Source: Pseudomonadota bacterium (GTDB lineage Bacteria; Pseudomonadota; Gammaproteobacteria; Xanthomonadales; Wenzhouxiangellaceae). From it: a stretch of DNA of 64,000 nt. The translations under genes were made by a program, and so were the position numbers. The stretch lies in the NCBI GenBank assembly GCA_013285445.1, contig CP053448.1, positions 3,145,530-3,209,529 on the forward strand, given 5' to 3'. Below, in pieces: positions 48,417 to 57,114 of this stretch (positions are counted from its first letter, which is position 1; the number at the start of each line of letters is the position of its first letter). The notes under the pieces were generated by a model. The model was not told the origin of the DNA and did no database searches. It saw only the letters and a program-made list of their open reading frames with translations.

Positions 48417-50286
48417 GTGTCGGCAGCGGGACGTGCAGCAGGCCGCACACGACACGCAGCAGATCGAGCTCGTCGTCGTTGACCTGCTGATCATGGACCA
48501 CGCAGGCCATCAGGCTGAGAACCAGCTTCTGACGTGACGATGGACGCAGGTTGTCGAGTCGCGCCAGGGCGCTGTCGAGCGCCTCCGGCCAGTTGTCGAT
48601 GTGCCTGATGTCGTCGGCCGGCTGATCGCCGAGCAGGGCCCAGCCGGAGGCGAAGGCCGCCTGCGCCTGTTCAGGCGACTGCCGGTGTCCGTGTCGGGCC
48701 AGAATCGACAGTACTTCGGCGGCCTCATCCAAGGTATCATCCAGCCGCAATCGTCCCGCTGGTTCGGAAGTTTCGGGCTTGAGTGAATCGCGTATCTGGC
48801 GGCTGACCAGGCGTGACAGCGCATACTCGAACACATCGACGTGCCCGTCGGATCCGACCAGCTCATCGAGCAGACGCATGAACTCGACCAGTTCACCGTC
48901 GGGTCGCTTGCGCAGCGAGGGAAAGGCGATCTCGGTCAGCGGCAGGCGCTGCGAACGGGGCAGCTGCGGGCAGGCCTGACGCAGTGCTCGCACCCGGCGC
49001 TCGCTTTCGCTGCCCAGCGCGCGCGCAATGGCCAGCAGCTGACGTTCACGCACCGCGTCGTCTGCATCGAGCAGCACACTGCACACCACTTCCAGTACCC
49101 ATTCATCAGAGCGCGCAGCGCGCCGCAGCGGCTGCGGCAGTTCGGCGCTCAGCAAGGCCGCAGCCAGGACCTGCTCGAGTCCCGGCTTGCCAATGCGGTC
49201 GATCAGTGACTCGGCATTGAACAGGCCGCCGGCGCCGGGTGAGGCAGGCTCGGCCTTCGCCCCGACATCGCCGGCCTCAGCCTGCGCGTCCAGCTCGGCC
49301 CGGCGCATCTCGGCCCGGCGATCAAGCCGTTTCGCAATCTGCTTGAACTCGGACGGGTCGAAGCCGGGGTCGATTGCCCGGATGCGCTGCTCGAGCGGTG
49401 GATGGGTCGCGAACAAGCGCTGGCTCATGCCCTGGCCAAACAGCATATGTCCGACCTCCTCGGTGTCCACCTCGAGGCGTGAGCCGGTCTGGAGGGCGCC
49501 GATTTTCTTCAGCGCCCCGGCAATGCCGTCGGCGCTGCGCGTGAACTGAACGGCCGAGGCATCGGCCAGGTACTCGCGCTGACGCGAGACCGCCGATTTG
49601 ATCCAGCGGCCGAAGAACAGCCCGACATAGCCGATGATGACCACGGCAAGCCCGATCATCACGGCCGGTGCCGCGTTGCGGCTGCCGCGGGCAAAACGCG
49701 ACGAATAGAGCAGCTTGCGGCCCACGATGGCGATCACCAGGATACCGAACAGGAATCCGATCAGGCGGATGTTGAGCCGCATGTCGCCGTTGAGGATATG
49801 GCTGAATTCGTGCGCGATCACGCCCTGCAGTTCATCGCGATCAAGGTGCTCGAGCGTGCCGCGCGTGACCGCAACCGCTGCATCGGCCGGCGAAAAGCCG
49901 GCGGCAAAGGCGTTGACGCCCTGTTCCTGCTCGAGCACGTAAATCTCGGGTACGGGCACACCGGAGGCGATGGCCATTTCCTCGACCACGTTGCGCAGGC
50001 GCTGGCGCAGCGGATCGGTCGTGTCGTGCTCGATCCGGGTACCGCCCAGCTGGCGGGCAATATCGCCGCCACCGGCGCGCAGCTGCAGGCTGCGCATGGT
50101 ACTGGCGCCGAAAATGATCAGTGCGGTCACTCCCGTGGCCGTCAGCAGCATCAAGGGGTCCGGTCCAGCAATGGTGAAGACCACCGCATCAACTGCAACG
50201 ATGATCGCTACCACGGCCAGCGCGAACAGCACCACCAACAGCCTGGTCTGCCGCCGAGCCCGGTCCTGGTGCTCGAAGAAGTTCAT
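48400..50286 (-). CDS. M48 membrane metalloprotease (HtpX-like) with C-terminal TerB-like region
   Basis: A 628-residue protein. Two N-terminal spans ([17 protein letters not shown] and [15 protein letters not shown]) precede an M48 domain with [12 protein letters not shown] and zinc motif [10 protein letters not shown], then two more spans. From ~330 on it is soluble; residues ~475-620 ([17 protein letters not shown] and [20 protein letters not shown]) look like TerB-type helical repeats (inference). HtpX is only ~290 residues, so the extension is distinctive. It is downstream of lemA, a frequent M48 partner, across a large palindrome. Confidence 0.85.
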   Translation of the reverse strand: MNFFEHQDRARRQTRLLVVLFALAVVAIIVAVDAVVFTIAGPDPLMLLTATGVTALIIFGASTMRSLQLRAGGGDIARQLGGTRIEHDTTDPLRQRLRNVVEEMAIASGVPVPEIYVLEQEQGVNAFAAGFSPADAAVAVTRGTLEHLDRDELQGVIAHEFSHILNGDMRLNIRLIGFLFGILVIAIVGRKLLYSSRFARGSRNAAPAVMIGLAVVIIGYVGLFFGRWIKSAVSRQREYLADASAVQFTRSADGIAGALKKIGALQTGSRLEVDTEEVGHMLFGQGMSQRLFATHPPLEQRIRAIDPGFDPSEFKQIAKRLDRRAEMRRAELDAQAEAGDVGAKAEPASPGAGGLFNAESLIDRIGKPGLEQVLAAALLSAELPQPLRRAARSDEWVLEVVCSVLLDADDAVRERQLLAIARALGSESERRVRALRQACPQLPRSQRLPLTEIAFPSLRKRPDGELVEFMRLLDELVGSDGHVDVFEYALSRLVSRQIRDSLKPETSEPAGRLRLDDTLDEAAEVLSILARHGHRQSPEQAQAAFASGWALLGDQPADDIRHIDNWPEALDSALARLDNLRPSSRQKLVLSLMACVVHDQQVNDDELDLLRVVCGLLHVPLPTLRSPA

Positions 50287-50299
50287 CGCTTAAACGCGA

Positions 50300-50485
50300 G
50301 GGGTTCCGGGTTCCGGGTTCGGGGTTCCGGGGCGGGCGCGCTGTAGCAACGGTGGGCGGCTACGCCGCGAACCGCAGTCGCCGAGTGGAGGCCGCTAAGC
50401 CGACTCGGGCAAGTGCGCGGCTTGGCCGCCCACCACAACCCCGAAGCGCCCGCTCCGGAACCCCGAACCCCGAACCCGGAACCCC
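50300..50485. repeat. 186-bp nested palindrome between lemA and the M48 gene
   Basis: Arms of 40 bp (50300-50339 and 50446-50485) match at 38 of 40 positions and consist of GGGTTCC/GGGTTCG heptads plus a GCGGGCGC end. Inside, 19-bp arms (50351-50369 and 50416-50434, GGTGGGCGGC / GCCGCCCACC) match at 17 of 19, with a further short pair (GCCGAGT/ACTCGGG) inside. It fills almost the whole lemA-protease gap (10 nt from one gene, 13 from the other) and would form a strong hairpin in a shared mRNA. Confidence 0.85.
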
Positions 50486-50495
50486 GCTTTTTCAT

Positions 50496-51080
50496 TTATG
50501 AAAAATCGACTTGCACCGCCTCACGCTTGCTCGGGTCGTCGATCTCGAGCAGCTCGGCCGGGTTGAAACTGAACAGGCCGGCAATGATATTGGCCGGCAC
50601 GCTTTCGCGCAGGATGTTGTAGTTCATGACCGCATCGTTGAAGGCCTGGCGCGCGAACGCCACCTTGTTCTCGGTGCTGGTCAGCTCCTCGGACAACTGC
50701 ATCATGTTCTGGTTTGCCTTGAGGTCGGGATAGTTTTCCGACAGCGCGAACAGACGCCCCAGCGCGCCGGACAGCCCCTGTTCAGCCTCCGAGAGCTTGC
50801 GCATGGCGTCCGGATCAGACGGGTCAGCGGCAGTCTGCTTGAGTTGCTGATGCGCGCCGTTGCGAGCCTGAATCACCGCCTCGAGCGTCTCGCGCTCATG
50901 GCTCATGTACTTCTTGGCCACTTCGACCAGATTGGGGATCAGGTCATGGCGGCGATTGAGCTGCACGTCGATTTGCGCAAAGGCATTCTTATAGCGATTG
51001 CGGGCAGCCACCAGCCGGTTGTAGAGGACGATGCCGAACAGTACCAGACCGACGGCCAGAGCAAGTACGATCCATTCCAT
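50496..51080 (-). CDS. lemA: LemA family membrane protein
   Basis: A 194-residue protein with one N-terminal span (IVLALAVGLVLFGIVLYN) and the LemA helical bundle (YKNAFAQIDVQLNRRHDLIP, NLVEVAKKYMSHERETL, YPDLKANQNMMQLSEEL, NDAVMNYNILRESVPANIIA). LemA is commonly paired with HtpX/M48 proteases. The function is unclear; membrane stress is suspected. Confidence 0.92.
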   Translation of the reverse strand: MEWIVLALAVGLVLFGIVLYNRLVAARNRYKNAFAQIDVQLNRRHDLIPNLVEVAKKYMSHERETLEAVIQARNGAHQQLKQTAADPSDPDAMRKLSEAEQGLSGALGRLFALSENYPDLKANQNMMQLSEELTSTENKVAFARQAFNDAVMNYNILRESVPANIIAGLFSFNPAELLEIDDPSKREAVQVDFS

Positions 51081-51142
51081 TATGGAGACTCCGGAGGAAC
51101 TGCTGAAAAGTGTACCCGCTTTGCCGGATCAGCCCAAGCTTT

Positions 51143-54100
51143 TCAATGATCCCCTTGAGACGCAACCCGTCCCATCCTCAGATCGAGCAGCAGCCCCGCC
51201 AGGCGGCTCTCGACGAGCGGCCAGCGCAGGTAGCAGCAGTCGGGAGGCGGTGGCGGCTGGCCGGATGCATGCTGGAACGGCGACTGCAGCCAGGCCAGTG
51301 TCCCGGCGCGCTCGCGCCATGCCTCCAGCTCGGCGCCGTCGTCGTCGACCAGAACCCGCGCATCGACCAGCACGACATCCCAGGACGAGTATTGATTCGA
51401 ACCGGGCGTGACCAGCTTCACGCCCCAGCGGCGTGCCAGGCGCCTGAGCACCCGCCAGGTCGGCGCCTGAACGTAGGCGGCCAGAATCATGTCAGCGAGC
51501 AGGCCGGTCAGCGGCAGCGGAATGCTGGCGGCGTCGAGTACGGGCAATCTCATCATGAATCGGCTACCCGGCAGCTGGCTTGCGAGCAGCTCGAGACTGC
51601 CTCCCATGGCGTCCACCAGGCGCCGGCAGATCGCCAGACCCAGGCCGGAACCACTGTGTGATCGGGTCTTGACCGCATCGAGCTGTGTGAACGGCTCGAA
51701 CAGCCGGGCCCGGTCGCAGGCGTCGATACCGGGACCGGAATCGGAGACCACCACCACCAGCTGACCGTCCTGGCCCTGTTCGGCCGACAGCTCAACGCCG
51801 CCGAGCGGTGTGAACTTGACCGCGTTGCTGAGCAGGTTGCCAAGAATCTGGGCGATACGGTCGGCATCACCGCAGGCCACTGGCGGCAGATCGGAGGCCA
51901 TGCGCAATCGCAAATCCAGACCCTTGCGCGCGGCATTGGCGGCGTGCAGATCAACCACGTGCTCGAGCGTAGCAACCAGGTCAAAGGAGGCCGGCTCGAG
52001 CGACAGCCGGCCCGCCTCGATGCGGGACAGATCGAGAACATCATCGATGATCCGCTGCAGCTGTTGTCCCGACTGGCGCAGTGTGTCAAGCAACTGCTGA
52101 CGATCAACCTCGCTTCGGTTCTCGCACAGCAAATCGACCATGCCGAGCACACCGTGTAGCGGCGTTCTGATTTCATGGCTCATGGTCGCCAGAAACTCCG
52201 ATTTCGCCGAGCTGGCCTGGCGCGCCTCGACGGCCAGCTTGCGCACGCGTTCTAGCAGCAGCGCGTTGTGCAGCGCCTGCCCGCAGACCCGGGTCAGCAG
52301 GTCAAGACGTTCCCCATGATCAGGCGCGAATCCGCCGGCACCGGCCTCGATCAGGACGCGGGCGATGGCTTCGCAGTCCGCCTCGAGCGTCACGACCATG
52401 GCCGTGATGCCGTCGGTATTGGCGCAGCGGCGCAGCCAGTCATCGCGTTTCGGTCTTGCGTCCGCATCCAGCTCGCCGGCACAGATCAGCTCCTCGGGCA
52501 ACAGTGGGTGCGTAAAACCGACAATCGCCCGCCGTCCGCCGGTGACCATCAACATCTCCCGGCCAATGGTCGCGGCGAGCTCGCGCGACTCGAGGCTGGC
52601 ATTGAGCCGCGCAACGACACGGCTTTGCGACTCGGCCAGCCTGCGCTTCTGGCGCGCCTCGCGGAGCTCGCGCCGGCGGCGCTGCGTTTTTCGCAGACCG
52701 TGCCAGCCGAAACCCATGCCGGTTACCCCGGTCAGGACGTAGGCGAGAATGGCCCAGGGGCTCAGCCAGGGTGGCGAGGCGATGTAAATATCGACGGCAT
52801 CGGTCGCGTGCGCCCCGGCATCGGTCGGCCCGTCGAGCCGAACCTCGAAGCGGTAGCGCCCAGGGCGCAAGCGGGAATAGTAGCGGCGGGTCTGGCTGAG
52901 TGGCTCGCTCCATTCATTGTCCCAACCGGCCAGTCGGACACGATAGCGCAAGCGACCGGCAGCCGAAAACGACACACCGTGGTAGTCCACGGAGAAACTG
53001 TTTTGATCATGAGTCAGCTCAATGGCGGGTGACGGACCGGGCGCCAGATCGAAGTGACGGGCACCGCTTTGCAGGGCAGTGATATAGACCGGCGCGGTGC
53101 TGTTGTGTCTGTGCAGACGGGCCGGGTCGAACAACACCAGCCCGCGACTGCCGCCGAGCGCCAGCCGACCGTCATCCAGAAGCGTCGATGCCGCGGGCAG
53201 AAAGTCGGAAAACGGCAAACCATCGTCACTGGTATAGCTGCGGAATTGCGCGCCTGGGACATCAAGACGAACCAGACCGTTGGCGCGCACCAGCCACAGC
53301 TGATCCTGTCCATCCGGGTAAAGGGCAAGGACCTGGCCGGGCCCGAGCGATCGCTCGAAGGGAAAGGTGCGCACCGGTTCGAGTTGCCGGCCGTCCAGAC
53401 GCAGGAGTTCGAGGCCCGATTCGGTCGCGACCCAGAGCCGGTTGCCGGACCAGACCAGTTGCTTGAGCGGGGGCCGGTCGACCTGCCAGGCCGGTGCAAA
53501 ACCGGTCTGTGCATCATAGCGGTACACTGTTTGCTGCCCGGCCAGCCACCAGCGATTGTCGGGGCCGCGCACCAGCTCGACCGGCGCTGTTTCCGCCAGC
53601 CTGAAGCGCCCCTCGGCGTGCGGGCGAAAATGCTGCCGCCGACCGGTTTCGGGATGCAGGCGCAACAGGCCGACGTCACGGGTACCGACCCACAACCAGC
53701 CGTCGGCGTCGGGACGCAGGAAATGAAAGGTGCCTTCATCGATTTGCCGGCGCTGCATCAGCACGGCATCCCCCGCCTCGCCCTGCCGATAACGATGGAC
53801 ACTGGCCAGGGAAACGACATAGAGCGCATCATCGTCGACCACCAGATCAACCACCGACCCGGTGCTCTTGAAGCTCGCTCCGGGATAGACCTGTTCAAGC
53901 GCCTCGATCTTGCCGTTGATAAGGGACAGGCGATCGATTCGGCCGGTGGGTCCGGCCAGCCACAGGCGAGCGTCCGCATCGGCCGCCAGCGCCGCGATCG
54001 TGCCCGTCGACAGGCTGGTGTCATGGCCGGGCACGCGCTGATAGCGCTCGAACGCCGCGTAATCGGGCGGCAGATAGACCAGCCCCTGGCGCTGAACGGC

Positions 54101-55075
54101 AATCCAGGCACCGCCTTCGCGATCGATCATGATCGCGTGCAGCTGCTCGCTGGGCAGGCCGGACGGCAGACCATCGACATGACCGATATGCCGGGAAAGG
54201 CCCTGTTGCGGATGCCAACGGTACAGGCCGCTGTAGGACACCACCAGCATGTGGCCGTCCGGATCCGCGCCGGCGAGACCGCTGATGGTCCTTTCGGCGG
54301 TCAGCACGACAGCCGGCTCAGCCGCATCGGCCCCGGCAACCGGTCCGAGTGAATGAAGCTCGGTGCCTTGCGAGTAGTAGATGTGACCCTCCACCTCGCC
54401 GAGCGACATCAGCACTGCGCCGTCGTCGCGACCGACAATGCTCCTGAAGCGATCCTGATCGGGCGAATACAGACTCAATTGCCCCGTTTGCAGCAGCCAG
54501 ACCCGACAGGCGCTGTCGGTGAGCAGCTTGAGCTGGAAACCATTCGGACTCAGCCCGCTGTCGGACTGCTGGCCATAGAAACGGTAGTCCTCGGTGACCG
54601 GATCGTAGCGGGCCACGCCGCCGAGCATGAAGGCCAGCCAGATGCCGCCGTCGCAGTCCTCGGCGATCGACCAGATGTGGCCGTAGTCCAGCGGACCGCC
54701 GGCATCCCGTGGCGCCAGATGCCGGCGCTGGCGCAGATCCGGTCCGATTTCAATGACGCCCTGATCGGCAACGGCGGCCCAGACCGTGCCGCTGGAGTGT
54801 GCATGCAGCGCCATGATATTGCGGCCGGGCAGCGGATCGGGCCGGTCGGGATCAGCGCCGATGACCTCGATCCGCGTCCCATCGTGGCGAACCAGTCCAC
54901 CCTGCGTGCCAATCCAGACATAGCCGAACTGGTCCTGCACCACGGCCTCGACCCGGTTGTCGGGCAGGCCGTCGGCCGCGCCGAGACGGTGAAATACCGG
55001 GCCCAGACCGTCGGCCAATACATCAGTCGATACCGCGGCCAGCGCCATCATGGCAAGCAGGCGGGCCAGAGCCAT
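51143..55075 (-). CDS. Large beta-propeller sensor histidine kinase with GAF-like and degenerate receiver domains
   Basis: A 1310-residue protein. Signal ARLLAMMALAAVSTDVLA, then reg_prop propellers (~25-690; GLPDNRVEAVVQDQFGYVW-type repeats), Y_Y_Y (~690-750), one span (~775-795), a GAF-like region (~820-930), HisKA (SHEIRTPLHGVLGM, ~965), HATPase (LSNAVKFTPLGG, DSGPGI, GSGLGLAICR, ~1080) and a C-terminal receiver-like domain (~1190-1308). The last keeps WDVVLVDARV, a possible phospho-Asp, but lacks the usual N-terminal acidic pair. There is no DNA-binding domain, unlike the relative at 26093. ATG 55075 gives the signal peptide. Confidence 0.88.
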   Translation of the reverse strand: MALARLLAMMALAAVSTDVLADGLGPVFHRLGAADGLPDNRVEAVVQDQFGYVWIGTQGGLVRHDGTRIEVIGADPDRPDPLPGRNIMALHAHSSGTVWAAVADQGVIEIGPDLRQRRHLAPRDAGGPLDYGHIWSIAEDCDGGIWLAFMLGGVARYDPVTEDYRFYGQQSDSGLSPNGFQLKLLTDSACRVWLLQTGQLSLYSPDQDRFRSIVGRDDGAVLMSLGEVEGHIYYSQGTELHSLGPVAGADAAEPAVVLTAERTISGLAGADPDGHMLVVSYSGLYRWHPQQGLSRHIGHVDGLPSGLPSEQLHAIMIDREGGAWIAVQRQGLVYLPPDYAAFERYQRVPGHDTSLSTGTIAALAADADARLWLAGPTGRIDRLSLINGKIEALEQVYPGASFKSTGSVVDLVVDDDALYVVSLASVHRYRQGEAGDAVLMQRRQIDEGTFHFLRPDADGWLWVGTRDVGLLRLHPETGRRQHFRPHAEGRFRLAETAPVELVRGPDNRWWLAGQQTVYRYDAQTGFAPAWQVDRPPLKQLVWSGNRLWVATESGLELLRLDGRQLEPVRTFPFERSLGPGQVLALYPDGQDQLWLVRANGLVRLDVPGAQFRSYTSDDGLPFSDFLPAASTLLDDGRLALGGSRGLVLFDPARLHRHNSTAPVYITALQSGARHFDLAPGPSPAIELTHDQNSFSVDYHGVSFSAAGRLRYRVRLAGWDNEWSEPLSQTRRYYSRLRPGRYRFEVRLDGPTDAGAHATDAVDIYIASPPWLSPWAILAYVLTGVTGMGFGWHGLRKTQRRRRELREARQKRRLAESQSRVVARLNASLESRELAATIGREMLMVTGGRRAIVGFTHPLLPEELICAGELDADARPKRDDWLRRCANTDGITAMVVTLEADCEAIARVLIEAGAGGFAPDHGERLDLLTRVCGQALHNALLLERVRKLAVEARQASSAKSEFLATMSHEIRTPLHGVLGMVDLLCENRSEVDRQQLLDTLRQSGQQLQRIIDDVLDLSRIEAGRLSLEPASFDLVATLEHVVDLHAANAARKGLDLRLRMASDLPPVACGDADRIAQILGNLLSNAVKFTPLGGVELSAEQGQDGQLVVVVSDSGPGIDACDRARLFEPFTQLDAVKTRSHSGSGLGLAICRRLVDAMGGSLELLASQLPGSRFMMRLPVLDAASIPLPLTGLLADMILAAYVQAPTWRVLRRLARRWGVKLVTPGSNQYSSWDVVLVDARVLVDDDGAELEAWRERAGTLAWLQSPFQHASGQPPPPPDCCYLRWPLVESRLAGLLLDLRMGRVASQGDH

Positions 55076-55273
55076 CCGGATCGCCGGAAAATTCGGCCAC
55101 GACCAACCGCAGCGCTCTCGCCCGAAGCAATCCGGCGCATCATGCCTCAAGCCGACCGATAGCGGCGGACCGACCGCCTGTCCTGCTGCCAAATGCGACA
55201 CCATGACTACAGCATACCCGGCCACCGGCGGCAATCAAGCCCTGGTTCGAACGCCTGCAGGCACTTACAACGC

Positions 55274-55279
55274 TATAAT
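55274..55279 (+). promoter_or_regulatory. -10 box for the 2OG oxygenase gene
   Basis: A perfect TATAAT lies 29 nt before ATG 55309. No convincing -35 at 16-18 bp was seen. Confidence 0.4.
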
Positions 55280-55308
55280 CGAGGCAAACCCGTACACCAG
55301 CGCTCATC

Positions 55309-56010
55309 ATGCCCGCCCCACCCGCCAGCACCAGTTTCGAGATTGCGCCGGCCTTCGCCGTACCGATGGCGGTGGCCCATATGGCCGACCCCGACTCGCT
55401 CAACGCCGAGCTGATCGAACTGTTCGAGCGCTGCGCGGCCGAAGGCGACAAGTATCGCAATCCCGACCCGATGGTCTACCGGAACGATACCCTGTTCGAG
55501 AGCAATTTCACCTTGTTCGAGTGGCCGCAGGCCTGCGTGCAGCGGCTGCGCGAGTTCTGTCTGAGCCACCTCTACCGGGCCATCGGCGAGCTCAACGCTT
55601 ACGATCTCGACCTGCTGCGCCGACTGCACGTCGCCACCGAATCGTGGTTTCACATCGCCCACCGAGGCGGCCTGTTCGGCGCGCACAACCACCCGATGCA
55701 TTCCTGGTCCGGCGTCTATTGCGTGCAGCATGACGGGGACGATCCGAACACCCGCAGCGGACAGCTGACATTCATCAGCCCGTTCATTACCTCGACGACC
55801 TTCATCGATACGGCAGTCGCCAAACTGCGCGCACCCTACCGTATGGGCACGATGGGCTTGCGCCTGAAGCCGGGGCAGCTGGTGCTGTTTCCGTCCTGGC
55901 TGCTGCACGAGGTCATGCCCTACGAAGGCGACACCCGCCGGATCACGGTTGCCTTCAACGCCCGCTTCAAGCTGGCAGGTGCTCGCCCGGCGGACGTGCC
56001 GCGCGGCTGA
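55309..56010 (+). CDS. Putative 2-oxoglutarate/Fe(II) oxygenase
   Basis: A 233-residue protein resembling the TIGR02466-type oxygenases. The probable iron site begins at GAHNHPMHSWSGVYCVQ; SGQLTFISPF and the late block GQLVLFPSWLLHEVMPYEGD, followed by RRITVAFNARF, match the C-terminal His/Arg that bind iron and 2OG. The substrate is unknown. It is divergent from the kinase at 51143 and convergent with a methyltransferase gene. Confidence 0.75.
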   Translation: MPAPPASTSFEIAPAFAVPMAVAHMADPDSLNAELIELFERCAAEGDKYRNPDPMVYRNDTLFESNFTLFEWPQACVQRLREFCLSHLYRAIGELNAYDLDLLRRLHVATESWFHIAHRGGLFGAHNHPMHSWSGVYCVQHDGDDPNTRSGQLTFISPFITSTTFIDTAVAKLRAPYRMGTMGLRLKPGQLVLFPSWLLHEVMPYEGDTRRITVAFNARFKLAGARPADVPRG

Positions 56011-56019
56011 GGGTCCTGG

Positions 56020-56979
56020 TCAGGCCGACGGCTTGCCAAATACGAACCAGTCGCCGGCCTTGTGCTGACCGCGGTAGGTGAGCGAACCGCGATCGAGCCG
56101 GTCCAGTCCGGCGACGGTGAACGCATCGGTCCAGTCCGGATGCGCGGCCAGCGCATCGTTGACTGCGAGCATCTGAGACAGCCGGTTGTAGCCATCGTCA
56201 AGCTGATTACAGGCCTGCTCGATGATCTGGCGCCGGCGGGCAAACGCGGCCGCGCTCATGCTGATACTGCCGGCGGCCAGGCTGAGGGCGTAGCGCAGCA
56301 GGGGCGTGGGTGAGCCCGTAGCCGCGTGCTCGAGCCCGGCGTGCACGGCGCGCATGCGCGAATCAAAGCTCGGTCCGTCCAGGCGCCCGGCCAGCCGCTT
56401 CCGCAGCAATTCGGTCAGACCGGCCTGGCGCAGCCGCTCGTATTCATCGCGTTCGCGCCGCATGGTCGAGAGCAGATCGCTGCTCAGCGCGTGGGCGACA
56501 ATGGCCAGGCGGCCGCCGGGCCTGAGAAAGTGACGGCAACGCTCGGCAGCTGCGGCCCAGCGGCAATACTCGATCCCGTACTGGCTGGTGATCAGGTCGA
56601 TCGAGTCGGGGGCGACGGCCAGGTCCTCGAGCCGCCGTCGACCCACGAAGCGGATCGAAGAAAGCAACTCACCGGCACCGGGAAAGCGGCGGGCAATGAC
56701 CTCGGGGTGCACCTCGGCCGCATCAACCGCCGTGATGCGCACGCGCCGGCCCGCCCTGCGCGCCTGCTCGGCAACCAGCAGCGCAATGGCGCCGTTGCCG
56801 GTGCACACATCGAGCACGGCCGCCCCCTCGGGCAGGGCATCGACCTGTCGCGCCCAGAAGTCGGCAATCTCCCCGTCGTAGTTGGCGTGGAAATCCTCGG
56901 GCAGCGAGGTCAGGGCGCCAGACGCCCAGTAGCGGGACCAGCTGGCCGCGGCATCCGGTTTTTCAGAGGTTTCAGTCAT
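56020..56979 (-). CDS. Class I SAM-dependent methyltransferase
   Basis: A 319-residue methyltransferase. Motif I is VLDVCTGNGAIALLVAEQAR, followed by ITAVDAAEVHPEV (acidic residue), DSIDLITSQYGIEYCRW, and LRPGGRLAIVAHALSS. The C-terminal half is helical without further recognised motifs. ATG 56979 is supported by homology (SWSRYWASGALTSLPEDF). The substrate is unknown. Confidence 0.82.
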   Translation of the reverse strand: MTETSEKPDAAASWSRYWASGALTSLPEDFHANYDGEIADFWARQVDALPEGAAVLDVCTGNGAIALLVAEQARRAGRRVRITAVDAAEVHPEVIARRFPGAGELLSSIRFVGRRRLEDLAVAPDSIDLITSQYGIEYCRWAAAAERCRHFLRPGGRLAIVAHALSSDLLSTMRRERDEYERLRQAGLTELLRKRLAGRLDGPSFDSRMRAVHAGLEHAATGSPTPLLRYALSLAAGSISMSAAAFARRRQIIEQACNQLDDGYNRLSQMLAVNDALAAHPDWTDAFTVAGLDRLDRGSLTYRGQHKAGDWFVFGKPSA

Positions 56980-57056
56980 CGCGCATCGGATTGGGCCAGT
57001 TGCGTGCGGCCGGCGGCAAGGCAACAAGCATGTTAGCAGGCCGGGGGTTCACAACC

Positions 57057-57088
57057 AAAAAAACGGCCCGGAAGACCGGGCCGTTTTT
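57057..57088. terminator. Bidirectional intrinsic terminator
   Basis: A perfect stem ACGGCCCGG / CCGGGCCGT with loop AAGA is flanked by A7 on one side and T5 on the other. It ends the TonB receptor gene on the minus strand, 27 nt after its stop. Confidence 0.85.
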
Positions 57089-57114
57089 CGTTGCTGCGTT
57101 GCTGCAGGCAGGAC

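Noticed and set aside
50300..50485. CRISPR array suggested by regular GGGTTCC repeats
   Set aside because: The heptads are direct neighbours without spacers and form a palindrome; no cas genes exist in the window.
53054..54352. Plus-strand frame of 432 codons inside the propeller kinase
   Set aside because: It is a shadow of the reg_prop repeats on the minus strand and has no signal or motif.
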